15,483 nt of DNA, taken from contig DASWHX010000007.1 in NCBI GenBank assembly GCA_036397995.1, forward strand, positions 1 through 15,483, read 5' to 3'. Both the position numbers and the translations under genes were made by a program. A model generated the notes under the pieces. The model ran no database searches. It was not told the DNA's origin and saw nothing but the letters and a program-made list of their open reading frames with translations. This DNA comes from DASWHX01 sp036397995. Lineage in GTDB: Bacteria; Bacteroidota; Bacteroidia; Cytophagales; Cyclobacteriaceae. Shown here piece after piece: positions 1-8,487 of this stretch; the first letter of the stretch is position 1; each line of letters begins with the position of its first letter.

Positions 1-1
1 G

Positions 2-2500
2 AGTTCCGATGAAAACATGATTTCCTTCCTGTTCAAGAAATCCGGAGTAAACAGGCAAACCTTTCTGGAAGGTCTGGAAGACATCGTGACCAAATACCCA
101 AAGGTAAGCGGTCAGCAACCTTACCTTTCCAACGATAGCAATAAGGTATTACAACTTGCCAATGATTTTTTAAAGGAATTTAAAGATGAATTTGTCGCTG
201 TGGAGCACCTTTTTCTTGGAATATTTTCCGGTAATGATAAAGTTGCGGTGTTGATGAAACAATCCGGGTTTACAAAACCTGTTCTCATTAAGTCAATTAA
301 AGAACTTCGCGGAAACGCCCGGGTAACAGACCAGAATGCGGAGTCCAAATATCGATCGCTTGAACGCTATTCAAGGAATCTGAATGAACTTGCAGCAAAA
401 GGCAAGATTGATCCCGTTATTGGCAGAGATGATGAAATCCGAAGAGTTTTACAAATTCTTTCAAGACGAACAAAGAACAATCCCATTCTCCTGGGAGAAC
501 CTGGCGTAGGTAAAACGGCAATCGTGGAAGGGCTGGCTCAAAGGATTGTTGATGGAGATGTTCCAGAAAATCTGAAATCAAAAATTATTGTCTCGCTTGA
601 CATGGGACTCCTGATTGCCGGTGCAAAATATAAAGGGGAATTTGAGGAAAGACTGAAGGCGGTAATTAAAGAAGTCACCGATTCCAATGGTGAAATTATC
701 ATGTTCATTGATGAGATTCATACCCTGATCGGTGCCGGATCAGGAGGGGAAGGAGCCATGGACGCTGCCAACTTGCTAAAACCTGCTCTGGCACGAGGGG
801 AATTGCATGCAATTGGAGCCACTACTTTGAAAGAATATCAGAAGTTTATTGAAAAGGACAAAGCCCTGGAAAGAAGATTTCAGACGGTTATGGTGGATGA
901 GCCAAGCCTTGAAGATTCTATTTCTATCCTGCGGGGTATCAAAGACAGGTATGAGTTACATCATGGAGTAAGAATAAAAGATGACGCGGTTATTGCCGCA
1001 GTGGAACTTTCCAGCCGGTATATAACAGACCGCTACCTGCCCGACAAAGCTATTGACCTGGTAGACGAAGCTGCTTCCAAATTGAGACTTGAAATTGATT
1101 CATTACCGGAAGAACTTGATGAATTGCAAAGAAAGATTATGCAATTAGAGATTGAACGGGAAGCTATCCGGCGGGAAAAAGATAAAGACAAGGAAAGAAC
1201 TTTGAGTAAAGCCATTGCTGAACTTGGTGAATCCAGGGATCATTTGAAAGCAAAGTGGAAGAATGAGAAGGAAATTATTAGTGGCATTCAACATGAAAAA
1301 GAAAATATTGAAAAATACAGACTTGAAGCGGAGAGAGCAGAAAAAGCAGGCGATTACGGCCGAGTAGCGGAACTACGATACGGGATAATTCAGGAAGCCG
1401 AAGCAAAACTTGAGTTGTTGAAAAAGCAAATGAACGAAATTCAGGCTGAAAGTCCTTTGTTAAAAGAGGAAGTAGATAATGAAGATATTGCCGATGTAGT
1501 TGCAAAATGGACTGGAATACCGGTGAGTAAAATGTTGCAAAGCGATCGCGAAAAACTTTTGCACCTTGAAGATGAGTTGGGAAAACGTGTTGCAGGTCAA
1601 AGTGAAGCGATCCAGGCGTTATCAGACGCCGTGCGCAGAAGCAGGGCCGGCTTACAAGATCCAAAACGCCCGATTGGCTCGTTTATCTTTCTGGGTACAA
1701 CGGGAGTGGGTAAAACCGAGCTTTCAAAAGCACTGGCCGAGTATCTTTTCAATGATGAAAATGCAATGGTTAGAATTGATATGTCTGAGTACCAGGAGCG
1801 ACATTCTGTAAGCAGGTTGGTGGGAGCCCCTCCGGGATATGTAGGCTATGATGAGGGCGGACAGCTGACGGAATCGGTTCGAAGAAGACCTTACAGCGTA
1901 GTTTTACTTGATGAAATTGAAAAAGCTCATCCGGATGTATTTAATATCCTGCTCCAGGTACTGGATGATGGCAGATTGACCGACAACAAGGGCAGGGTTG
2001 CCAATTTCAAGAATACCATAATTATCATGACAACCAATATCGGTTCACACATCATCCAGGAAAGTTTTGAGCGAATGAATGAGGAAAATGCAGAAGAAGT
2101 TATGGAAGCAACAAGGTTGCAAGTGATGGAGCTGCTGCGTAAATCAGTGCGGCCGGAATTCCTGAACCGGGTTGACGAAACCATTATGTTCAGGCCTTTG
2201 ACGAAAGAAGACATTCGAAAAATCGTTGAATTGCAGTTTGGCATTATAAAAAAGAGACTTGATGAAGCAGGTGTAAAAGCTGAAATTTCAGACAAGGCTA
2301 TTAACTACCTGGCAAAAGCCGGCTTTGACCCACAGTTTGGTGCCAGACCGTTGAAACGAGTGATGCAAAAATTGATTTTGAATGAATTGAGTAAACAGAT
2401 TCTTGAAGGCAAAATTGCGAAAGACGGAATTATTGGAATTGATGTTGGAGATAACAATCAGCTGGAGTTTTTGAACCTGGATAAGGTAGAGCTCAGTTAG
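2..2500 (+). CDS. clpB: ATP-dependent disaggregase ClpB (5' end outside window)
   Basis: Hexameric Hsp100 chaperone that, with the DnaK system, threads aggregated proteins through its pore in the cytoplasm. The reading frame is open to the left edge, and the codons before the ATG at 17 read SSDEN, which fits the family N-domain. That ATG is therefore an internal Met, and roughly 45 residues lie upstream of the window. Counting from that Met: end of the N-domain 1-125; first AAA+ module with Walker A GEPGVGKT at 160-167, pore tyrosine Y205 in AKYKGEF and Walker B FIDE at 230-233; coiled-coil M-domain about 363-475; second AAA+ module with Walker A GTTGVGKT at 560-567, pore-loop GYVGY with Y608, and Walker B DE at 632-633; C-terminal D2-small domain to the stop. 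The long M-domain and absence of a ClpP-binding loop favour ClpB over ClpA or ClpC. The C-terminus is intact. It converges on the PIN-PhoH gene with 51 bases between the stops. Confidence 0.97.
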   Translation, partial: SSDENMISFLFKKSGVNRQTFLEGLEDIVTKYPKVSGQQPYLSNDSNKVLQLANDFLKEFKDEFVAVEHLFLGIFSGNDKVAVLMKQSGFTKPVLIKSIKELRGNARVTDQNAESKYRSLERYSRNLNELAAKGKIDPVIGRDDEIRRVLQILSRRTKNNPILLGEPGVGKTAIVEGLAQRIVDGDVPENLKSKIIVSLDMGLLIAGAKYKGEFEERLKAVIKEVTDSNGEIIMFIDEIHTLIGAGSGGEGAMDAANLLKPALARGELHAIGATTLKEYQKFIEKDKALERRFQTVMVDEPSLEDSISILRGIKDRYELHHGVRIKDDAVIAAVELSSRYITDRYLPDKAIDLVDEAASKLRLEIDSLPEELDELQRKIMQLEIEREAIRREKDKDKERTLSKAIAELGESRDHLKAKWKNEKEIISGIQHEKENIEKYRLEAERAEKAGDYGRVAELRYGIIQEAEAKLELLKKQMNEIQAESPLLKEEVDNEDIADVVAKWTGIPVSKMLQSDREKLLHLEDELGKRVAGQSEAIQALSDAVRRSRAGLQDPKRPIGSFIFLGTTGVGKTELSKALAEYLFNDENAMVRIDMSEYQERHSVSRLVGAPPGYVGYDEGGQLTESVRRRPYSVVLLDEIEKAHPDVFNILLQVLDDGRLTDNKGRVANFKNTIIIMTTNIGSHIIQESFERMNEENAEEVMEATRLQVMELLRKSVRPEFLNRVDETIMFRPLTKEDIRKIVELQFGIIKKRLDEAGVKAEISDKAINYLAKAGFDPQFGARPLKRVMQKLILNELSKQILEGKIAKDGIIGIDVGDNNQLEFLNLDKVELS

Positions 2501-2551
2501 TAATTAGCTCCAAAAATAAATCTTGAAGGAAGAGTATGGTAGAAATATCCA

Positions 2552-3889
2552 TCACATCAATTCGTTGGCTAAGTTGGCTAACTCGGACCTTTCTCCTTTC
2601 TCCAGAGTAATGTGCGCATACAGATTGTGATTCTTGATGCGATCAATGATATAAGATAAACCGTTGCTTTGTGAATCCAGGTAAGGAGTGTCAATTTGAT
2701 TAATGTCTCCTGTAAAAATCAACTTCGTATTTTCCCCTGCCCGGGTTATAATGGTTTTAACTTCATGGGGAGTGAGATTTTGCGCTTCATCCACGATAAA
2801 AAAAATGTTGGATAAACTTCTTCCCCGGATATATGCCAAAGGCGTAATTACCAGTTTCTCCTGATTCACCATTTCTGTAATTTTTGAATACTCCTTATCG
2901 GTTTCCTTGTATTGATTCTGAATGAATTTCAGATTATCCCATAATGGTTCCATGTACGGGTTCAATTTTGATTTGATATCTCCGGGAAGATATCCAATAT
3001 CTTTATTGCTGAGGGGCACGATCGGCCTGGCCAGATAAATCTGTTTAAAGTCACGCTTTTGTTCCAGTGCTGAAGACAAAGCCAGCAAGGTTTTACCAGT
3101 TCCTGCCACACCTATAATGCTAACGAGTCTTACCTTAGGATTCAGCAAGGCATGAATAGCAAATGTTTGCTCCGCATTGCGCGGTTTTATTCCGTAAATC
3201 ATTCGCTTCTCTACCTTCTCTACTAATTGACTTTCCGGATTATAATAAGCCAGCACAGATTTTTTATCATTTTTAATAATGAAGTAGTTATTGGCAATGA
3301 GTATAGACTTATAAAGAATTTCTTCAGGAGCACAGAAACCTTTTTCATAAATTTTATTAATCACTTCAGGAGGAACTTCATTAAGTTCAGACTTACCTGA
3401 AAAGAGTGAATTTACATTTTGAATCTTGCCGGTTGTATAATCTTCAGCGGGAAGGTTAAGTGACTTAGCTTTAAGCCTTAGATTAATGTCTTTGGAAACC
3501 AGGATCACTTTCCGGTTTGGGTTTTCTCTCTGAAGTGCAAGTGCGGAATTTAAAATCCTATGGTCAGCTTTTTCTTCATCAAAAATCTTTACTGCATCAA
3601 CACCATTGGTGGTATTCATCACCACTTTAAACTTGCCTTTTGATCGCCCGTTTAAAGGAACCCAATTCTGAAGGGTGTGTCCTTGTGCCAGATTATCCAG
3701 CAGACGGATAAACTCTCTTGCTTCGTAGTTAATGATATCATTTCCTTTTTTGAATTGATCCAGCTCTTCGAGCACGGTAATGGGAATGGCGACGTCATGC
3801 TCGTCGAAATTCATTATAGAATTGCTCTCGTAAAGGATAACAGAAGTGTCTAAAACAAATATTTTCCCCTGGCTTCTTCCCTTGGCCAT
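2552..3889 (-). CDS. PIN-PhoH protein (PhoH2-like RNase/ATPase)
   Basis: Two-domain protein of 445 residues. The N-terminal PIN nuclease domain (about 9-150) shows the acidic set expected for metal-dependent RNA cleavage: D14 in VLDTS, E41/E42 in VLEEL, D109 in KADHR and D134 in SKDIN. The C-terminal PhoH ATPase domain (about 235-445) has Walker A GVAGTGKT at 260-267 and Walker B VDEAQN with D367 and E368; the stretch HEVKTIITR and TGDINQID follow as in other PhoH proteins. PIN-PhoH proteins of mycobacteria (PhoH2) have RNA helicase and RNase activity, so a role in RNA unwinding and cleavage is likely but not shown here. The ATG follows a 72-base gap after the AlbA_2 gene, with a candidate promoter in it and no good Shine-Dalgarno. 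No small antitoxin-like gene lies directly upstream. All key residues are present, so the protein should be active. Confidence 0.93.
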   Translation of the reverse strand: MAKGRSQGKIFVLDTSVILYESNSIMNFDEHDVAIPITVLEELDQFKKGNDIINYEAREFIRLLDNLAQGHTLQNWVPLNGRSKGKFKVVMNTTNGVDAVKIFDEEKADHRILNSALALQRENPNRKVILVSKDINLRLKAKSLNLPAEDYTTGKIQNVNSLFSGKSELNEVPPEVINKIYEKGFCAPEEILYKSILIANNYFIIKNDKKSVLAYYNPESQLVEKVEKRMIYGIKPRNAEQTFAIHALLNPKVRLVSIIGVAGTGKTLLALSSALEQKRDFKQIYLARPIVPLSNKDIGYLPGDIKSKLNPYMEPLWDNLKFIQNQYKETDKEYSKITEMVNQEKLVITPLAYIRGRSLSNIFFIVDEAQNLTPHEVKTIITRAGENTKLIFTGDINQIDTPYLDSQSNGLSYIIDRIKNHNLYAHITLEKGERSELANLANELM

Positions 3890-3918
3890 ATTTCAGCCTG
3901 TAATTTTCAGTTTGATGT

Positions 3919-3926
3919 CAAATTTA
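3919..3926 (-). promoter_or_regulatory. Candidate Bacteroidota -7 element for the PIN-PhoH gene
   Basis: On the minus strand this reads TAAATTTG, an exact match to the Bacteroidota -7 consensus TAnnTTTG. It lies 29 bases upstream of the PIN-PhoH ATG, which would give a leader of about 20 bases. No convincing TTTG -33 box is present at the usual 17-23 base spacing, only a T-rich run, so this is a half-site match. If real, the PIN-PhoH gene could be transcribed apart from the AlbA_2/MoxR/VWA genes. Confidence 0.35.
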
Positions 3927-3961
3927 TCTAAAAAAACAATTAAGCTGGCATTGCAATGCTC

Positions 3962-4615
3962 TTATTGTTCGGTTGCTATTTTATTTAATCCGAATACATC
4001 ATGCTTTTCTCCCGGCACCACCATTAAGACATTCGCTAAAACCAACAAAATTAATTTTCGCGCAGCCTGGTAGGGCTTAAGCCTTGCCACCAAAGCATAT
4101 TGATCAATTGTAATAAAATTATTTTCTTCCAGATAGTTCATCAGAATTTTTTCACTGTCACCGAAATAGAATTGAATGTCTTTGCCTTTCTTTTGCCGCT
4201 CCATAATTTCAACAACCTCCCGGCTGGCTTTTACACTTTTATCCCCTACCCGGATAAAGTATTCATCTTTACCGGGAGCCAGCCTTACGGAATGCGGCCG
4301 TCGTTCACTTTTATCTATGGTGTATCGCAATACGAACCGGTTTTCTGAAACAGGAATTTGTTCAACATGAAAAGAAATGACAGGCTTGCAGAAAGATTCT
4401 ATGGCATTTTCAAGAGCAAAGCGGTGCTCATCGGGATACTTTAACCCGCTGATTTCTCTGTTGTCATCAACGCCGATAAGTAGTTCTCCTCCCTGGGTAT
4501 TGGCGAAGGCAGTAATTTCCTTGATCACCTTTTCAGGATAATCCACTTTCTTCTTAAACTCAAGGTGGTCATTTTCTCCCTTGCGAACCAATGACCTTAG
4601 TTCCCTGATGGTCAT
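3962..4615 (-). CDS. AlbA_2 (Schlafen-type) domain protein with C-terminal helical domain
   Basis: Protein of 217 residues. The AlbA_2 domain (about 1-140), often annotated as 'ATP-binding protein' or divergent AAA-4, is recognised from HLEFKKK at 17-23, the core ITAFANTQGG at 34-43 followed by ELLIGVDD at 44-51, and YFIRVGDKSV at 119-128. The remaining 75 residues begin with a basic linker (RQKKGK) and look like a small helical or winged-helix domain (SEKILMNYLEENNFITIDQY, then a helix ending AARKLI), which suggests nucleic acid binding. AlbA_2 domains occur in bacterial regulators and in eukaryotic Schlafen nucleases; the substrate of this one cannot be read from sequence. Its start lies 3 bases after the stop of the MoxR ATPase gene, so the two are almost surely co-transcribed and may be translationally coupled. 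I know no specific function. Confidence 0.85.
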   Translation of the reverse strand: MTIRELRSLVRKGENDHLEFKKKVDYPEKVIKEITAFANTQGGELLIGVDDNREISGLKYPDEHRFALENAIESFCKPVISFHVEQIPVSENRFVLRYTIDKSERRPHSVRLAPGKDEYFIRVGDKSVKASREVVEIMERQKKGKDIQFYFGDSEKILMNYLEENNFITIDQYALVARLKPYQAARKLILLVLANVLMVVPGEKHDVFGLNKIATEQ

Positions 4616-4618
4616 TCT

Positions 4619-6136
4619 TTATTTATAAAAATCTTCGTCTTCTTCTCCCTTATCGCCCTCGTCAGGCATGGTAAATAAATTACTCACCAAATCTTTGAAC
4701 GAACTGCCAGACGAAAGCAGATTTTTGCTCAATAAACTAAATTCCGCAAGTCCATGCAAGGCAAATTCCATGAATAAATACTTCAATTCCTTGTCGCCCG
4801 GCCGCGCATGAGTAGTAACCAGTCTCTCCAGCCCCGGAACACTATCCAGCTTCTTTCTGAATTCCCGCGTGCTTTCATCATTTAGCAAATCAAGTGTGTT
4901 ACCTTCTCTAAACCAGCTAATTATGGTAGAATATGGATTTGACTCCTTTTGCTTTCTTGACTTTTCCGGGTCAGGCAGGTAATTAACCAATTGGGTTCTG
5001 ACGGCCTTCCCCAATAAAGATTGCGCAACAATACCCGGACCCTCCTGCTCCCCTTCATAGACAAGCTCTATTTTTCCCGTGATGGAGGGAATTACCCCTG
5101 CGAAATCAGAAATTCTGATGTGAGTTTTTTCTTCATTATTGATTAAAGTCCTTCGTTCTGCCGCGCTGTACAAATTTTCCATTCCTGAAATAGTCAGCCT
5201 GGCACTTACACCGCTCTTTTCATCCACATATTCACTTTTTCTTGCTTCGATAGCAATTTGCTCCAGTAAATCCCTGAGAAAATCATGAATCCCAATTTTT
5301 ACTTTTTGTTCCTCCCTGACCCGGGCCTCCTGTTCAGTAATTTTTTTGGCAACTTCAATGCTCCTGGGATAATGGGTGATTATCTGGCTGTCGATTCTGT
5401 CTTTCAGTGGAGTAACAATACTACCCCTGTTTGTATAGTCTTCAGGATTTGCCGTAAAAACAAATTGTATATCCAAAGGAAGTCTGATTTTGAAACCGCG
5501 AATCTGGATATCTCCTTCCTGAAGGATATTAAACAAAGCTACCTGGATGCGCGCCTGTAAATCGGGAAGTTCGTTGAAAACAAATAACCCCCGGTGTGAA
5601 CGCGGAATCAATCCGAAGTGAATCACCCGCTCATCTGAGTAAGGTAATTTTAAGGTGGCTGCCTTTATAGGATCAACGTCGCCGATTAGGTCTGCAATAG
5701 ATACATCGGGAGTTGCCAGTTTTTCTGTATATCGTTCGCCGCGATGCATCCAGCTAACAGGTGTGGCATCTTTACATTCTTCAATAATATCCCTGGCCTG
5801 CCTGCTGATAGGGTTAAAAGGATCATCGTTTAATTCAGTGTCTTTTATCACCGGGATAAATTCATCAAGCAAATCAATCATGAGCCGTGCAAGTCTTGTT
5901 TTGGCTTGCCCGCGTAAGCCAAGCAAGTTAATATCGTGCATGGAGAGAATTGCGCGCTCTAAATCAGGAATAACAGTCTCTTCATATCCCCAGATTCCAT
6001 CAAATACTTTTTCCTTTTTTTTGAGTTTTGCGATTAAATTATCCCGAAGCTCCAGCTTCACAGATTTGGTTTTGTAGCCGGATCTTTTAAGATCACCTAA
6101 CGTACTAATTTTACTATAATCAATATCCTTGCTCAT
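4619..6136 (-). CDS. MoxR-like AAA+ ATPase (Mg-chelatase I subunit-like)
   Basis: AAA+ ATPase of 505 residues related to MoxR proteins and the ChlI/BchI subunit of magnesium chelatase. Walker A GLRGQAKT lies at 73-80. The Walker B position reads FVFNELPDL, with N188 where Asp is usual and E189 kept; my recollection is that this Asn is normal in this Bacteroidota subgroup. Sensor 1 is in VFTANPED, followed by TPLKDRIDSQI, which holds a probable arginine finger. A helical lid domain follows to about 350, then a C-terminal extension of about 150 residues ending in an acidic tail (EGDKGEEDEDFYK). Such ATPases normally act with a VWA partner to remodel or metallate a target protein. That partner is the gene directly upstream, 3 bases away. 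No other chlorophyll or cobalamin gene is near, so an annotation as true magnesium chelatase would be misleading. Confidence 0.9.
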   Translation of the reverse strand: MSKDIDYSKISTLGDLKRSGYKTKSVKLELRDNLIAKLKKKEKVFDGIWGYEETVIPDLERAILSMHDINLLGLRGQAKTRLARLMIDLLDEFIPVIKDTELNDDPFNPISRQARDIIEECKDATPVSWMHRGERYTEKLATPDVSIADLIGDVDPIKAATLKLPYSDERVIHFGLIPRSHRGLFVFNELPDLQARIQVALFNILQEGDIQIRGFKIRLPLDIQFVFTANPEDYTNRGSIVTPLKDRIDSQIITHYPRSIEVAKKITEQEARVREEQKVKIGIHDFLRDLLEQIAIEARKSEYVDEKSGVSARLTISGMENLYSAAERRTLINNEEKTHIRISDFAGVIPSITGKIELVYEGEQEGPGIVAQSLLGKAVRTQLVNYLPDPEKSRKQKESNPYSTIISWFREGNTLDLLNDESTREFRKKLDSVPGLERLVTTHARPGDKELKYLFMEFALHGLAEFSLLSKNLLSSGSSFKDLVSNLFTMPDEGDKGEEDEDFYK

Positions 6137-6139
6137 TCC

Positions 6140-7237
6140 CTAAAAATTCTTTCTCCTGTTTCGTTTATAATCTTCAAAAACCAAATGACCTAACCCCTGC
6201 AAGCTGCTGTAATATGCATTCCCATTATTTGCCGCTGTAAATTCCCTGACAAACGATTTGAGGTAAGGATCGGAAGCAATCATAAATGTGGTGATGGGTA
6301 CAGATAATTTGCGGCATTGCGCGGCCAGGTTCAATGTTTTCGTCACAATCTTTCTATCCAGTCCAAAGCTGTTTTTGTAATACTTGATACCTACTTTCAT
6401 GCAAGTGGGCTTACCATCGGTAATCATGAAAATTTGCTTATTGGGAGTTTTCCTGCGGCGAAGAATGTCAAGTGCAAGCTCCAGGCCTGCTATTGTATTG
6501 GTATGATAAGGCCCGACTTTTAGATATGGCAAGTCTTTAATTTCAATTTGCCACGCGTCATTTCCAAACACAAGAATATCTAAGGTATCCTTTGGGTATT
6601 TCTGCGTAATCAATTCGGAAAGCGCCATTGCCACTTTCTTAGCGGGAGTTATCCGGTCTTCGCCATACAAAATCATGGAATGGCTGACATCAATCATCAG
6701 TACGGTGGAGGTTTGGCTTTTTGATTCAGTTTCCACAATTTCCAAGTCATTTTCCGTAAGCCGGAAGTCTCCAATACCATGATTAATCTGCGCATTTCGC
6801 AGAGAGTCGGTCATGGAAATCTGATCCGGAGTATCTCCAAATTGGTAGTCTCGCCTGTCAGTCCCCGGCTCATCACCCTGTCCGCTATGGATAGTCGTAT
6901 GATCACCCCTCCGCGTTTTGCGCAATTTCCCAAAAATCTCCTCCAGCGCATTCTTTCTAATCGACTGCTCTGCTCTGGCAGTAATTCTGAATGCTCCTGT
7001 TTTGGAATCTTTATCGAGATATCCTTTCTTTTTCAAATCCTCAATGAAATCTCCCATCCCATATTCATCCGTAGTTATGCCATACTGGTTGTCCAACTCA
7101 TTCATCCAGCTTAATGCCTCATCAACATCACCGGAAGTAATGGTGAGTAGTTGCATGAATATGGAAAACATTCCTTTAAAAGAACCTTTTTGCTTTTGTT
7201 CCTGTGGAATGAATTTGGTGAATCGATATCCCGTCAT
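6140..7237 (-). CDS. VWA-domain protein, partner of the MoxR-like ATPase
   Basis: Protein of 365 residues without signal peptide or membrane segments, so cytoplasmic. The N-terminal half (1-170) is helical and charged. The von Willebrand factor A domain starts near 176 and has a complete MIDAS metal site: DVSHS at 183-187, the threonine region HTNT at 245-248 and MITDGKP at 271-277. It is the D-subunit-like partner typical of MoxR systems (compare BchD or CoxE), presenting a metal-coordinated target to the ATPase. The C-terminus is strongly basic (YKRNRRKNF), in contrast to the acidic tail of the ATPase. It is the first gene of the tight VWA-MoxR-AlbA_2 run. A 70-base gap separates it from bshA upstream; I could not find a clean TAnnTTTG box there, so read-through from bshA is possible. 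Confidence 0.9.
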   Translation of the reverse strand: MTGYRFTKFIPQEQKQKGSFKGMFSIFMQLLTITSGDVDEALSWMNELDNQYGITTDEYGMGDFIEDLKKKGYLDKDSKTGAFRITARAEQSIRKNALEEIFGKLRKTRRGDHTTIHSGQGDEPGTDRRDYQFGDTPDQISMTDSLRNAQINHGIGDFRLTENDLEIVETESKSQTSTVLMIDVSHSMILYGEDRITPAKKVAMALSELITQKYPKDTLDILVFGNDAWQIEIKDLPYLKVGPYHTNTIAGLELALDILRRRKTPNKQIFMITDGKPTCMKVGIKYYKNSFGLDRKIVTKTLNLAAQCRKLSVPITTFMIASDPYLKSFVREFTAANNGNAYYSSLQGLGHLVFEDYKRNRRKNF

Positions 7238-7307
7238 TGCTGTGGACTAAGCTAAATAAATTGATTTACAGATTTCAGAAAATCCTTATAAATCCTCCGA
7301 TAAATGA

Positions 7308-8450
7308 TCAGACTTTTTGAAGTTGAACCGCAGACTCAATTATTTTATTATAAAATAATTCGTATTTGGGAAGAATATTGGTTACATCAAAATCCATAGC
7401 CCTGTTGAGCGCATTGATTTTGAATTTTGGCAATTGATCATCCTTCAAAATATAAAGAGCGTTTTTTGACATGTCATCAATATCGCCTACGTTACTCATA
7501 AACCCGCTCACCCCATGAATAATCAGTTCTCCAATACCTCCGGCATTTGAAGCAACTACCGGAACTTCGCAAGCCATAGCTTCAAGGGCGGCCAGTCCAA
7601 AACTTTCACTTTCGGAAGGCATCAGAAATAAATCGGATACAGAGAGTACTTCTTCCACTGCTTCCAATTTGCCGAGAAATCTAACTTCGTCATAATATCC
7701 CAGTTCGCGGCACAATTGCTCCACAGAGGCCCGCTCAGGACCATCACCCACCAGCAATAGCTTTGCCGGAATCTGTTCCCGGATTTTTGAGAATACTCTG
7801 ACGGCATCATCCACTCTTTTCACTTTTCTGAAATTTGAAGTGTGAACAATCAGTTTTTCATCGTTGGGACAAATAGCTTTTTTGAAATGATCCTTTTTGT
7901 GTTTTTTAAACCGATTCAGATCAATGAAGTTTGGAATTACTTCAATCTCTTTATTTATTTTGAAATGTCGGTACGTATCATCCTTAAGGTTTTGTGATAC
8001 TGCCGTAACCCCGTCAGAGTGATTAATTGAATAAGTAACAACCGGCTCGTATGAAGGGTCTTTGCCCACCAGTGTTATGTCCGTTCCATGTAAGGTTGTG
8101 ATGATAGGAATGGAAATATTATCCGATTTCAGAATTTGCTTGGCAAGGTAAGCTGCTGTTGCATGTGGAATGGCATAATGAACATGCAATAAGTCCAATT
8201 TTTCATGTCGCACAACATCTACCAATTTGCTTGCCAGGGCTAACTCGTAGGGTGGGTATTCAAACAAGGGATAGTTCATGATATCCACTTCATGATAAAA
8301 CAGGTTCTCAGTGAAAAAGTCCAGTCTTGTGGGCTGAGAGTAGGTAATAAAGTGAATATTATGACCTTCCCTGGCGAGTGCTTTTCCCAATTCGGTTGCA
8401 ACTACACCGCTACCACCAAAAGTGGGGTAGCAAACAATGCCTATCTTCAT
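7308..8450 (-). CDS. bshA: N-acetyl-alpha-D-glucosaminyl L-malate synthase BshA
   Basis: Cytoplasmic GT4-family glycosyltransferase (GT-B fold) that joins GlcNAc from UDP-GlcNAc to L-malate, the first step of bacillithiol synthesis. The 380-residue length is typical. Recognition rests on the N-terminal YPTFGGSGVVATELG (8-22), ENLFYHEVDI followed by YPLFEYPPYELALASK, and HVHYAIPHA (89-97), all close to BshA as I know it. The C-terminal domain has the GT4 EX7E motif with E282 and E290 in ESESFGLAALEAM, followed by EVPVVASNAGG for nucleotide-sugar binding. Later pathway genes (bshB, bshC) are not in the window. It lies 37 bases after the stop of the GH3-hydrolase gene on the same strand, so it may be co-transcribed. 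The spacer is a simple A/T-rich stretch with repeated TCTAT. Confidence 0.93.
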   Translation of the reverse strand: MKIGIVCYPTFGGSGVVATELGKALAREGHNIHFITYSQPTRLDFFTENLFYHEVDIMNYPLFEYPPYELALASKLVDVVRHEKLDLLHVHYAIPHATAAYLAKQILKSDNISIPIITTLHGTDITLVGKDPSYEPVVTYSINHSDGVTAVSQNLKDDTYRHFKINKEIEVIPNFIDLNRFKKHKKDHFKKAICPNDEKLIVHTSNFRKVKRVDDAVRVFSKIREQIPAKLLLVGDGPERASVEQLCRELGYYDEVRFLGKLEAVEEVLSVSDLFLMPSESESFGLAALEAMACEVPVVASNAGGIGELIIHGVSGFMSNVGDIDDMSKNALYILKDDQLPKFKINALNRAMDFDVTNILPKYELFYNKIIESAVQLQKV

Positions 8451-8487
8451 TTTAATCTATCTATTTATCTATTAACAGGATAAATCG

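Noticed and set aside
1278..1664. 128-codon antisense open frame inside clpB
   Set aside because: It lies opposite the M-domain and the linker to the second AAA+ module, and has no family resemblance or start signal.
2501..2551. Terminator between the convergent clpB and PIN-PhoH genes
   Set aside because: Only a 4-5 base inverted repeat (ATGG/CCAT) is visible and there is no T-tract after a stable stem, so I do not call one.
2552..3889. PIN domain as toxin of a toxin-antitoxin pair
   Set aside because: The PIN domain is fused to a PhoH ATPase and no small antitoxin-like gene precedes it; the upstream gene encodes an AlbA_2 protein.
3962..4615. Schlafen-type protein as part of an anti-phage defence island
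   Set aside because: The surrounding genes are core or housekeeping, and no integrase, transposase or known defence gene is present.
5655..6077. 140-codon open frame on the plus strand
   Set aside because: It lies fully antisense to the MoxR-like ATPase gene, has no recognisable motif and is serine-rich as antisense shadows often are.
4619..7237. True magnesium chelatase (ChlI/ChlD) for chlorophyll or cobalamin synthesis
   Set aside because: The fold is related, but there is no ChlH/CobN subunit or tetrapyrrole gene nearby, and the ATPase has the MoxR-type partner arrangement.
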